Shown here: positions 33,021 to 46,100 of the stretch, piece by piece | How the letters are laid out: every line of letters begins with the position of its first letter | Numbering within the stretch: the first letter of the stretch is position 1 | From: Limnoperna fortunei | Taxonomy: Eukaryota; Mollusca; Bivalvia; Mytilida; Modiolidae | Assembly (NCBI GenBank): GCA_944474755.1 | Contig: OX104119.1 | Location: 87,238,896-87,302,895, forward strand | Direction: 5' to 3' | Length of the DNA: 64,000 nucleotides | The notes under the pieces: model-generated | What the model saw: the letters and a program-made list of their open reading frames with translations, nothing else | The model's database searches: none | What the model was told of the DNA's origin: nothing | Made by a program: the position numbers and the translations under genes

Positions 33021-35839
33021 TTATCATTGAGGGACACATTTCTTTGAGGCGTTCATAATGTGATGACATTTATTTAGTTTACCTTTGAAAGTGGTTTAGT
33101 AAAAGTATATTTCTGCAGTGGCAATATGAAAATGTTTGTTTTGACAGTATAGTAATTAAGGAAACGAAACAGTTGAGACCATTATCTGGAAAAAAATCAA
33201 TACGTCGTCCGGAGAGTTAATTGGTTGAAAGCCATCGGTACATACTTTGTCGTTATTAAAGCAATTGGGTAAAGAAAAACGCAAAAGTAATACAGAATTA
33301 TTTTATTTTGGTTTAGAGATTATTTCGGTTAGAGGCTACTAGAATTCAGTATATAAGGTGAATTTCTCAGTTCTCGAGGTAGTTCTGCACCACGTAGATA
33401 GTTCTGAATAAGTGCTCCTACCTTGCTTATAGATGGAAAGGTATTTATTATTATGTTGACAATACAATTGGCTATTTCTTAATAAGGAAAAGACCATTGG
33501 TACTGTCTAAATAAGGCAATGGCATGTTGGCCCGACAAGCGGTCACTTTGTACCAGTGGGCACCTTTTTCAGAGGTACACTGGCATTATTTCTAATACCT
33601 TTGCTGTGAACAGGAGGCATTGTACATTTTGTCCTTGTGGGTCAGCGCCACTCTGACTGATTAAGGGACAGAGGGACTTTTATCCTATGTACGATAGTAG
33701 TCCAGTACAGGAGTGAACGTACCCGGGGTCCATACCATTAGGAAAATATTATCAATCATAGAGTAGGAATAGCTCGAACAGACGCATTGGAAAAGCTGAT
33801 AGGATCAAGGGCTAAATCTTTTTAAAATTGTTAAGGTCTAGAAGGCAGTCATATAGCACCCAGCCAATCAGGGGAAATAACCTCGGCACGAATCCACGAG
33901 GTAGAGCTGGTGTTGTGCCGGTTGTCCCTATTTTGCGTGTAGGGTACGACCCCCTTCAGGTTACATTTGTAAAAAGGTACAAAACATTTTGATTCGTACT
34001 TTTAAAAGGACAACCTATTTAAAATATCAGCCAGACAGAAAGAAGGATAGTCTATAGTGGCCATGTTTGTCTGTCTGCCATCAAAATTAAATCGCGATTT
34101 TTTGTAGATGATCTCGCTTTAAGCATTTGTACTAAGCTGCAAACCATTCGACATGTACTTTCTGAGAAGATATTGTAAACATAATACTTTTTGATGCAAT
34201 TTATCTTTTAAACCGAGTTTTCTGTTCATAATTTTAGTCAACAATTTGGCACTAATGAAATGATCTTAGATATATACGGCAGTTTTTTTAATAAGTTCTG
34301 CCTCCCCTCTCTCCTACTTTTTCCGTTTTCATCCCCATTTCTCCTTTCTCCCCCAACTTTGCTCCTTTTTCACTCTCTCCCGAATTCCCACCACCCTGTC
34401 CGACGGATACAAATCACGTCTGGGAGAAACACCATATGATAATTGTATAAATATTGGATATAATCATAACTTATTTCTATCCTTTCTGTGCGGTTTTTAC
34501 GGTAAATATTTCGGATTTTATAGTATTTTAATGGGATTTTATTTTTTTGTTGTAGCGAGAATTTATCTTTCAAAGGACACACCATCCCAAGATGCAACAC
34601 ATTATTCGGGGTTCTCAATGTTTTTCAGGCAGTAAACGAAATGTGTCCATTATGACATAACGGCGATAATTATTTTCTCGTAGCGACACTGTGGAATGAT
34701 ATCAAGATTGTACATGGCCTATCAAATATATATGAAACTTCTTTTTGACATAAAACTGCCCAGGACCGAAATGGATACTACGATTATTCGCTCAGAGCTT
34801 ACATACACATGTAACTACTTTTGACCCAATCAGAAAACATAGGTATTCACTGTTGTACTTGATGTAGGGTATACAATCTGGTACCCTGTTACTGGTACTC
34901 ATTTACTACCGTTATACCTACATTAATATCTCCTATATACCAAGGAATATGTCACAGTTAATTTAGTGTTGGTAATAAACTAATACAGCCAAGTATTACG
35001 ACAGTTTATTATTCCAACAATATACTTCTGTAGTTTCTATAATAACATATGATTAAAGATGAATGATGAGTTATTCAACGCAATACAGTAAAACAACTTA
35101 TGCGGTCCATATGATATAGTTTTGATCTCAAACTGTTTAAATCGTTATCTTCTGTACATCACTTCTTTCTTTATTGTCAGCGTTTCCAGGTCAGTTGTAT
35201 TATTTCTCTAGGAATACCTGTAATCAAACATACGAATATTTATTTCAGGTACAAATGTTGGTAGTCACACCCTAAAGTACTTAAGTCAGCACAATATTTC
35301 GAAAGGTAGTATCTACAGGACTGCGATGACACTTTTTAAATACGTGTTTGCAATTTATATTATGAATTCGCACAATCCAGGATGCATAAAAGAAGTTTTT
35401 TTATGATACCGCCTATACGACAAAGCCACTATACATTGTTTAGAAAATTATAATAAGAACACATAAACAGAACTGGCGGCCATGTTAATTTGTTTATCCG
35501 TAATAATGATTAAAAATAGTGGTTAACTACACTTACAACACATCTGTTTGATTTAGTTTACATATGTGCGAGCTCTTCTCTTCCTAGGGTTCTATGCTAA
35601 ACTATGATTCTAAGTTTCGGACAGTTTTGGATTAAAGATCGGCCCCAAAGACTTGCAATTAGTTGAGGAGTATCTAAGGTACATTTTAACCAAATCACAA
35701 ATCAATCCGCCAATTGGCGGGTCAAATTTGTTTTTTATTTCAGCCAATCAAACAAATTAATCTTGCAATAATAATGACAAACACCACCTATCCAGAAAAC
35801 TATAAAATAGCTACTGGATTATTTATTTGATGTCAGATG
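33021..35839. other. No gene seen
   Basis: AT-rich sequence with somewhat higher GC from about 33500 to 33960. The longest frame (34370-34618, minus) has no recognisable domain. The GC-richer block could be a leftover LTR or leader of the neighbouring gypsy-like element, but I found no matching second copy. Confidence 0.4.
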
Positions 35840-35908
35840 ACAATTTAAATACTGTCATGTACTGCTACCAAGCAACTGATATATCGAGCATTGTCATCCT
35901 AGCATGCG

Positions 35909-36172
35909 GGGGCATCGGTGGCCGAGTGGTTAAGGTAGTTCGTCTACTATTGATCACGTAGTCTGTAAACACTGAGATCGCGGTTCGAAACTCACTGCGG
36001 GAAGGGTGCGTTCGACTCAAATCTTAATTGACAAGTATTGCCAGTTTTCCTACCGAAAGTCCGGGGTTTTCTCCGGATACTCTGGCTTCCTCCCTAAATA
36101 AAAACTGAACGCCATGATATAACTGAAAAATTGCTGAAAGTGGCGTTAAACAAAATATAAACAGAAAACAAA
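35909..36172 (+). mobile_element. tRNA-derived SINE, copy 4 (264 bp, 15-bp target duplication)
   Basis: Box A TGGCCGAGTGG, a slightly decayed box B (GGTTCGAAACTC), and a tail with GCTGAAAGTGGCGTTAAAC. TCATCCTAGCATGCG is repeated exactly at 35894-35908 and 36173-36187. Confidence 0.92.
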
Positions 36173-36519
36173 TCATCCTAGCATGCGTGGTTACCATGGT
36201 TATTAAGGAAAAACCTAATCCATCACACCCTAATGTAGCCACTGGACCATGAAATTGAGGTTAATGTGATGTGACAAATACCATGTGCTATTCATCAGCA
36301 ACCTATATACAAAATATTGTCTCAGTACCACGCATGATTACAAACAAATGGACCTTATAAAATAGCTTTTACTTAGCCACTCAACCATGAAACAGACGAC
36401 AAGGTCCTGTGACACCTTCCAAACTGCTGCAACCTATGTACAACTTGTGTACTATGATGAAAAAAGAACTGACCTAATTCATAACCTGTAATTTATTCAG
36501 CAGACTTTGAAATTAATGG

Positions 36520-36745
36520 GTTTGTTTTTGTTTGTTTGAATGGTGTTTAACGCCGCATTCAGCAATTTGTTCGCTATATTATAGCATCCAGGTTTTATTG
36601 GGGAGGTATCTGCAGCAAATCCACGTCCTTCGGTCGAATCAAGTACACTCTGCCCGCAGTGGACTCGAACCCGCAACCTCTGTGTTGACAGGCACGTGAA
36701 CAATAGTTGAATAACTAACTTGACCACTCGGCCACCGAGGCTTGC
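36520..36745 (-). mobile_element. tRNA-derived SINE, copy 5 (internally shortened)
   Basis: Reverse complement has TGGCCGAGTGG, GGGTTCGAGTCC and AATGCGGCGTTAAACAC, but lacks part of the middle and has more substitutions than copies 1-4. Flanks GAAATTAA and GAAATTGA may be a decayed target duplication. It lies just downstream of the METTL18-like stop codon, in the same orientation as the gene. Confidence 0.85.
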
Positions 36746-36802
36746 TTGGAAATTGAAGTCAAGGTCAGGTGACACATACCAGACTGTTTGACAAAAGATA
36801 AA

Positions 36803-37103
36803 TTATTTCAAGTTTAGTCTAAGTAGCCGTTTTTGAGAGTTTAAATGAAGATAGTTTGCACATTCCGTAAATGTATCCATTTTTTTAAAGTGCATTTGAG
36901 CACAAGTATTTTTTCCTTTGAGCATTACTGCATTTACCAATAATGTCGAATTATTACTAAAATTGCATTTCAATACCATTAACAAACCTGCATTAATGAT
37001 TTCACAATTCCGACTTCTAAAATTTCCATTCTTTTCAACAAATTCTTCAAACAACCTTGTACCTCCACCTACACCAAAGTAGTTAGATTTGGCAGCTATA
37101 TAT
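36803..37103 (-). CDS. METTL18: METTL18-like last exon h
   Basis: Acceptor TATACAAAG/ATATATAGC; with exon g it reads DGV-I-YIAAKSNYFGVGGG, then TRLFEEFVEKNGNFRSRNCE and IINAGLLMVLKCNF. YFGVGGG is the family's C-terminal glycine motif. The frame continues about 50 codons beyond the usual family end to a stop at 36803-36805; these extra residues (NTCAQMHFKKMD and so on) are not conserved as far as I know. No clear AATAAA follows. Confidence 0.9.
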
Positions 37104-40100
37104 CTTTGTATAGGTTAATGGAATATATAACATAATGACTTTTTAAAATAATTCAAAATGCCAAACTGGACACCCAGGTACAAACGGTCAGTAGGTAACT
37201 CGACAACTAACTGGAGTAAGCGATCGGACTAGTCACAACAGTTACTGAATATCAGTCTACGTTTGTCATTTAGGCAAGGTCTTGGTGAATTGGTATATAA
37301 TTTAGGATATAGGATAAAAGGAATCTGTAAGTAATCAACCAGGGTCAGGTCAGTCAATTATGGGCAATGGTTAGATAGGCTATGGCAGTTACTAATGAAC
37401 TAGAGAATGGTTAGTAGCCGTCATCAGCCACAAGTCTTCAGTCATGGACAATAGTTAGATAGGCCATGGCAGTAACTAATGAACTAGAGAATGGTTAGTA
37501 GCCGTCATCAGCCACAAGACTTCAGTCATGGACAATAGTTAGATAGGCCATGGCAGTAACTAATGAACTAGAGAATGGTCAGTAGCCGTCATCAGCCACA
37601 AGTCTTCAGTCATGGACAATAGTTAGATAGGCCATGGCAGTAACTAATGAACTAGAGAATGGTTAGTAGTCGTCATCAGTCACAAGTCTTCAGTTATGGA
37701 CAATAGTTAGATAGGCCATGGCAGTAACTAATGAACTAGAGAATGGTTAGTAGCCGTCATCAGCCACAAGTCTTCAGTCATGGACAATAGTTAGATAGGC
37801 CATGGCAGTAACTAATGAACTAGACAATGGTTAGTAGCCGTCATCAGCCACAAGTCTACAGTTATGGACAATAGTTAGATAGGCCATGGCAGTAACTAAT
37901 GAACTAGAGAATGGTTAGTAGTCGTCATCAGTCACAAGTCTTCAGTTATGGACAACAGTTAGATAGGCCATGGCAGTAACTAATGAACTAGAGAATGGTT
38001 AGTAGCCGTCATCAGCCACAAGTGTTCAGTTATGGACAACAGTTAGATAGACCATGACAGTAACTAATGAACTAGTGAATGGATAGTAGCCGTCATCAGC
38101 CCCAAGTGTTCAGTTACGGACAAGGCCATGTCAGTCACTTATGAACTAGAGAATGGTTAGTAGCCGTCATCAGTCACAAGTCTTCAGTCATGGACAATAG
38201 TTAGATAGGCCATGGCACTAACTTATGAACTAGAGAATAGTTAGGAGCCGTCATCAGCCACAAGTGTTCAGTTACGGACAAGGCCATGTCAGTCACTTAT
38301 GAACTAGAGAATGGTTAGTAGCCGTCATCAGTCACAAGCCTTCAGTTATGGGCAATAGTTAGATAGACCAAGGCAGTAACTAATGAACTAGAGAATGGTT
38401 AGTAGCCGTCATCAGTCACAAGTGTTCAGTTATTGACAATAGTTAGATAGACCATGGCAGTAACTAATGAACAAGAGAATGGTTAGTAGCCGTCATCAGT
38501 CACAAGTGTTCAGTTATGGACAATAGTTAGATAGGCCATGGCAGTAACTAATGAACTAGAGAATGGTTAGTAGTCGTCATCAGTCACAAGTGTTCAGTTA
38601 TGGACAATAGTTAGATAAGCCATGGCAGTAACTAATGAACTAGAGAATGGTTAGTAGTCGTCATCAGTCACAAGTGTTCAGTGATGGACAATAGTTAGAT
38701 AGGCCATGGCAGTAACTAATGAACTAGAGAATGGTTAGTAGCCGTCATCAGCCACAAGTCTTCAGTCATGGACAATAGTTAGATAGACCATGACAGTAAC
38801 TAATGAACTAGAGAATGGTTAGTAGCCGTCATCAGTCACAAGTGTTCAGTTATGGACAATAGTTAGATAGGCCATGGCAGTAACTAATGAAATAGAGAAT
38901 GGTTAGTAGTCGTCATCAGTTACAAGTCTTCAGTTATGGGCAATACTTAGATAGGCCATGGCAGTAACTAATGAACTAGAGAATGGTTAGTAGCCGTCAT
39001 CAGTCACAAGTCTTCAGTTATGGGCAATAGTTATATAGGCCATGGCAGTAACTAATGAACTAGAGAATGGTTAGTAGCCGTCATCAGTCACAAGTGTTCA
39101 GTTATGGACAATAGTTAGATAGGCCATGGCAGTAACTAATGAACTAGAGAATGGTTAGTAGTCGTCATCAGTCACAAGTCTTCAGTTATGGGCAATAGTT
39201 ATATAGGCCATGGCAGTAACTAATGAACTAGAGAATGGTTAGTAGCCGTCATCAGTCACAAGTGTTCAGTTATGGACAATAGTTAGATAGGCCATGGCAG
39301 TAACTAATGAAATAGAGAATGGTTAGGAGCCGTCATCAGCCACAAGTGTTCAGTTACGGACAAGGCTATGTCAGTCACTTATGAACTAGAGAATGGTTAG
39401 TAGCCGTCATCAGTCACAAGCCTTCAGTTATGGGCATTAGTTAGATAGACCAAGGCAGTAACTAATGAACTAGACAATGGTTAGTAGCCGTCATCAGTCA
39501 CAAGTGTTCAGTCATGGACAATAGTTAGATAGACCATGGCAGTAACTAATGAACTAGAGAATGGTTAGTAGTCGTCATCAGTCACAAGTGTTCAGTTATG
39601 GACAATAGTTAGATAGGGCATAGCAGTAACTAATGAACTAGAGAATGGTTAGTAGCCGTCATCAGTCACAAGTGTTCAGTTACGGACAATAGTTAGATAG
39701 GCCATGGCAGTTACTAATGAACTAGAGAATGGTTAGTAGCCGTCATCAGTCACAAGTGTTCAGTTATGGACAATAGTTAGATAGACCATGACAGTAACTA
39801 ATGAACTAGAGAATGGTTAGTAGCCGTCATCAGTCACAAGTGTTCAGTTATTGACAATAGTTAGATAGACCATGACAGTAACTAATGAACTCGAGAATGG
39901 TTAGTAGCCGTCATCAGTCACAAGTGTTCAGTCATGGACAATAGTTAGATAGACCATGGCAGTAACTAATGAACTAGAGAATGGTTAGTAGTCGTCATCA
40001 GTCACAAGTGTTCAGTCATGGACAATAGTTAGATAGGCCATGGCAGTAACTAATGAACTAGAGAATGGTTAGTAGTCGTCATCAGTCACAAGTGTTCAGT

Positions 40101-43100
40101 CATGGACAATAGTTAGATAGGCCATGGCAGTAACTAATGAACTAGAGAATGGTTAGTAGTCGTCATCAGTCACAAGTGTTCAGTTATGGACAATAGTTAG
40201 ATAGGCCATGGCAGTAACTAATGAACTAGAGAATGGTTAGTAGCCGTCATCATTCACAAGTGTTCAGTTACGGACAATAGTTAGATAGGCCATGGCAGTT
40301 ACTAATGAACTAGAGAATGGTTAGTAGCCGTCATCAGTCACAAGTGTTCAGTTATGGACAATAGTTAGATAGGCCATGGCAGTAACTAATGAAATAGAGA
40401 ATGGTTAGTAGTCGTCATCAGTTACAAGTCTTCAGTTATGGACAATAGTTAGATAGGTCATGACAGTAACTAATGAACTAGAGAATGGTTAGTAGTCGTC
40501 ATCAGTTACAAGTCTTCAGTTATGGACAATAGTTAGATAGGCCATGGCAGTTACTAATGAACTAGAGAATGGTTAGTAGCCGTCATCAGTCACAAGTGTT
40601 CAGTTACGGACAATAGTTAGATAGGCCATGGCAGTTTCTAATGAACTAGAGAATGGTTAGTAGCCGTCATCTGTCACAAGTGTTCAGTTATGGACAATAG
40701 TTAGATAGGCCATGGCAGTAACTAATGAACTAGAGAATGGTTAGTAGCCGTCATCAGTCACAAGTCTTCAGTTATGGGCAATAGTTAAAAGGCCATGGCA
40801 GTAACTAATGAAATAGAGAATGGTTAGTAGCCGTCATCAGTCACACGTCTTCAGTTATGGGCAATAGTTATATAGGCCATGGCAGTAACTAATGAACTAG
40901 AGAATGGTTAGTAGCCGTCATCAGTCACAAGTCTTCAGTTATGGGCAATAGTTAGATAGGTCATGACAGTAACTAATGACCTAGAGAATGGTTAGTAGTC
41001 ATCAACAGCCACAAGTGTCCAGTTACGGACAAGGCCATGTCAGTCACTTATGAACTAGAGAATGGTTAGTAGCCGTCATCAGTCACAAGCCTTCAGTTAT
41101 GGACAAGGCCATGTCAGTCACTTATGAACTAGAGAATGGGTAGTAGCCGTCATCAGTCACAAGCCTTCAGTTATGGACAAGGCCATGTCAGTCACTTATG
41201 AACTAGAGAATGGTTAGTAGCCGTCATCAGTCACAAGCCTTCAGTTATGGACAATAGTTAGATAGACCATGGCAGTAACTAATGAACTAGAGAATGGTTA
41301 GTAGTCGTCATCAGTCACAAGTGTTCAGTTATTGAAAATAGTTAGATAGACCATGACAGTAACTAATGAACTAGAGAATGGTTAGTAGTCGTCATCAGCC
41401 ACAGGTCTTCAGTTATGGACAATAGTTAGATAGGCCATGGCAGTAACTAATGAACTAGAGAATGGTTAGTAGTCGTCATCAGTCACAAGTCTTCAGTTAT
41501 GGACAATAGTTAGATAGGCCATGGCAGTAACTAATGAACTAGAGAATAATTAGTAGCCGTCATCAGTCGCAAGTGTTCAGTTATGGACAATAGTTAGATA
41601 GGCCATGGCAGTAACTAATGAACTAGAGAATGGTTAGTAGTCGTCATCAGTCACAAGTCTTCAGTTATGGACAATAGTTAGATAGGCCATGGCAGTAACT
41701 AATGAACTAGAGAATAATTAGTAGCCGTCATCAGTCACAAGTGTTCAGTTATGGACAATAGTTAGATAGACCATGACAGTAACTAATGAACTAGAGAATG
41801 GTTAGTAGCCGTCATCAGTCACAAGTGTTCAGTTATGGACAATAGTTAGATAGGCCATGGCAGTAACTAATGAACTAGAGAATGGTTAGTAGCCGTCATC
41901 AGTCACAAGTCTTCAGTTATGGGAAATAGTTATATAGGCCATGGCAGTAACTAATGAACTAGAGAATGGTTAGTAGCCGTCATCAGTCACAAGTCTTCAG
42001 TTATGGGCAATAGTTAGATAGGTCATGACAGTAACTAATGACCTAGAGAATGGTTAGTAGTCATCAACAGCCACAAGTGTCCAGTTACGGACAAGGCCAT
42101 GTCAGTCACTTATGAACTAGAGAATGGTTAGTAGCCGTCATCAGTCACAAGCCTTCAGTTATGGACAAGGCCATGTCAGTCACTTATGAACTAGAGAATG
42201 GTTAGTAGCCGTCATCAGTCACAAGCCTTCAGTTATGGACAATAGTTAGATAGACCATGGCAGTAACTAATGAACTAGAGAATGGTTAGTAGTCGTCATC
42301 AGTCACAAGTGTTCAGTTATTGACAATAGTTAGATAGACCATGACAGTAACTAATGAACTAGAGAATGGTTAGTAGCCGTCATCAGTCGCAAGTGTTCAG
42401 TTATGGACAATAGTTAGATAGGCCATGGCAGTAACTAATGAACTAGAGAATGGTTAGTAGCCGTCATCAGTCACAAGTCTTCAGTTATGGACAATAGTTA
42501 GATAGGCCATGGCAGTAACTAATGAACTAGAGAATAATTAGTAGCCGTCATCAGTCACAAGTGTTCAGTTATGGACAATAGTTAGATAGACCATGACAGT
42601 AACTAATGAACTAGAGAATGGTTAGTAGCCGTCATCAGTCACAAGTGTTCAGTTATGGACAATAGTTAGATAGGCCATGGCAGTAACTAATGAACTAGAG
42701 AATGGTTAGTAGCCGTCATCAGTCACAAGTGTTCAGTTACGGACAATAGTTAGATAGGCCATGGCAGTTACTAATGAACTAGAGAATAATTAGTAGCCGT
42801 CATCAGTCACAAGTGTTCAGTTATGGACAATAGTTAGATAGACCATGACAGTAACTAATGAACTAGAGAATGGTTAGTAGCCGTCATCAGTCACAAGTCT
42901 TCAGTTATGGGAAATAGTTAGATAGGCCATGGCAGTAACTAATGAACTAGAGAATGGTTAGTAGTCGTCATCAGTCACAAGTGTTCAGTTATGGACAATA
43001 GTTAGATCGGCCATGGCAGTAACTAATGAACTAGAGAATGGTTAGTAGCCGTCATCAGTCACAAGTCTTCAGTTATGGGCAATAGTTAGATAGGCCATGG

Positions 43101-46100
43101 CAGTAACTAATGAACTAGAGAATGGTTAGTAGCCGTCATCAGTCACAAGTCTTCAGTTATGAGCAATAGTTAGATAGGTCATGACAGTAACTAATGACCT
43201 AGAGAATGGTTAGTAGTCATCGACAGCCACAATTCTTTAGTTATGGACAACAGTTAGATAGGCCATGGCAGTCACTTATGAACTGGAGAATGGTTAGTAG
43301 CCGTCATCATTCACAAGTCTTCTGACAGTCAGTGACTTTTCAGATGGTTAAGAGAGTAAGTAAATTACCAGAAAGATCTAGTAAAATAGATTGAAGGCTT
43401 TAAAAGAGTTGCTTGACAGGATGTATCGGACATTGTAAGTCATGATAGTAACTGTTTATTCAGACAGACTTTGACAATGTCAATTAAGACCCTATAACAG
43501 ACTTTTAGTATGCAGACAATTCCAACGCAGATATGTGTGATTAAAAATAATAACTATGGCAACTTAATATAGGGCCAATGATTCCTGAGCTATCTTTAAA
43601 TTCTTTAAAATTTGTGAAAACAGTTTGTGATTAAAGGATACATAACCCCATCTCTATGCAGGCATTTGAAGAAAACATCATGGAGTTTTTGATAGTTGTC
43701 TGGATTGTAAATAGTTTCTGCTGTTAAAATCACATCATATCTGTAAACAAAAATAATATGTAGCAAAATTATATTTTCATCTTACATTGTTTTCATTCCT
43801 GACGATCCATGTAAATTCAGACCACTTTATAATATTTGGCAATATATCCCAATTAAGGTCACATTATCATATCTTACTTTTTACAATACATTTTTTTCAT
43901 TACAGAATCCACTATCTGACCACAATTTTGACAACAGTAAAAACGGGACTTCAAAAATACAGTGACACTTTCTACTACAGGAGTAGAATAAATGAAATGT
44001 GGATATTAAAAAATTCAAAAGACCTGATAGACATCTTGAGGTCTGGAGCTCTTTCCCATTGTAACAGCATTAAAACATTTGATTTTTTCTACACTCTATA
44101 CGGCCATCCCTCATATGCAGCTTAAAACCAGGATTAAAGATCTTATAAAACGATGCTTTTTCAAGAAAAACGGAAAGAGACGATATAAATACCTGGTAAT
44201 TAGTCATGACAGAACTTACTCAGTCATCATAGACTCTAAATCTAATACTTAATATACTGAAGACCAAATCTGTCATATGTTAGATTTTCTGATTGACAAA
44301 ATTTTCGTCAAGTTTGGAGGACACGTTTTCAACAGACTGTTGGTATTCCAATGGGTTATAATTGTGCTCCTCTCCTCGCCGACCTGTTTTTGTACTCGTA
44401 TGCGGCTAAGTCCTTAGACAGCGTACTGAATAAGAAAGAAATGACACTGGTTCAGACCTTTAATTTAACATTCCGCTATATTGATGATGTTTTGTCACTC
44501 AACAATGCTAAATTTGGTGACTATTTACATTCAATTTACCCCAGCGAGCTTAACATTAAAGACACCACAATACACTAATGTCAGCCTCTTACTTAGACCT
44601 AGTTCTAGAAATAGACTCAGGAAAACAACACACGTGATGACTTCAACTTTCCAATTGTCAACTTCTCGTTCATCGACATCAACATTCCAGCAGCTCCAGC
44701 GTATTGTGTGTACATTTCACCACTTATATAGTATTCTAGATACTGCAATTGGTATTCCTATTTTCTAGACCGATCACTCCTGCTGACTTTTAAACTATTC
44801 AAACAAGGGTTTGTTGTACCTAGGTTGATGTTATATATCCAGAAGTTCTATGGTCGTTACCATGACTTAATTGATCGTTCTGGGAAGTCAGTGTCTCAAA
44901 TTCGATCTGACATTTTCGCTGAGTCATAGGTAGTGTTTCCTATTCCTGAATTTTACTTTTCCATAGACATGACAATGCGTAACTGGACAAGTGTCTAATT
45001 AGAGGAAGGCACAGTTTACTCCTCCGAGCACCTGAGTCCACCCATGTTTATATTGGATTTGGGTTACTCTCGTTCTGTTTTGTGTATTGCGTTTGTCTAT
45101 ATCCGGATTTGTATCTGTCCCTTGACTTTTGGCTCCTGTTGTTTGGTCGGTTTTCTTTGCTATTTTCTTTAAATTGTTATTATTGTCTATATCCCTATCT
45201 TACCTTTTTATTGTCGATATCCTTATAGAATTGATATCTTACTTTATAACGTCTATACAGACCACTCTATCTTCCTTTTTACTATCGTGTATATCCAGAA
45301 TTCAGACCACTCTATTTCACTTTTCACTATGGTTCGCTCCATGCATTTTTTTCTTTCTACGATTGTCAACAGCATTACTAAGTTCAGATCACAATACTAA
45401 AAACTGCTAACAGATTCAGAAACGTTTCTCTTACTTTTTTCTATTTTGCAACAATTTGAAAAATTTACACCATATATCATATTTTGAACTACTTGGCGTG
45501 TCCCAATGAAATTATTGGTGTTATATATTACTTTGTAATATGTTGAATTTCCTTACAGAACTCAGACCAGTCACCAGACAAATATCTACATGTACATGTA
45601 CAGTCGTCGTCTATGTTTAGTTGTGTGACATTAGGAATGGTATACTCTTCCAATACTTCGATGTTCTACAAAAAGTAGTAAAATATTTAGTATTGATTAA
45701 AGCGAGATCACGTGACATTAGGAATGGTATACTCTTCCAAAACTTCAATGTTCAACAAAAAGTAGTAAAATATTTAGTATTGTTAACAAGTCTGCTATTT
45801 AATGAGTCATTCAAACATTAGCAGTGATCAGTATATGTCTACCTGGTAAAAAGCACAAAGATCTACAGATGGTATGCAGTGACTGCTGCATGAAAATGGA
45901 TAAACAGAAAACTGAACTGGTACTTACATAATCCTGGAAATGAACTTCATTAGCGCCAAGTTTAACTGCACAGATCCCTGGGATACCAGCTCCACAACCT
46001 AACTGTGCAACATAAACAATTCATTGGTCTGACAAAATTTGTTTTCTAAAATGTTTGGCAGAAAACAATAAAACAAACTACATGCAACGAAACTAGAGAC

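Larger units (their letters stand above)
35840..36790 (+). repeat. Diverged ~150-bp tandem repeat (GAAATTGAGGTCAAGGTC family), second locus
   Basis: Same unit as at 3.3-4.8 kb (CACTGGACCATGAAATTGAG, AGCAACCTATATAC, AATATTGTC, GTCAAGGTCAGGTGACAC). Two SINEs are inserted in it: one has taken the unit's own TCATCCTAGCATGCG as target, the other lies beside a GAAATT motif. Confidence 0.7.

Noticed and set aside
33500..33960. LTR of the gypsy-like element
   Set aside because: GC content rises here but no second copy exists upstream of the element, and no TG...CA boundaries could be fixed.
37345..43330. CTGATGA on the minus strand of each 84-bp unit as a second hammerhead family
   Set aside because: Only the first core box is present. 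There is no GAAA box, stem II or cleavage triplet at suitable distance.
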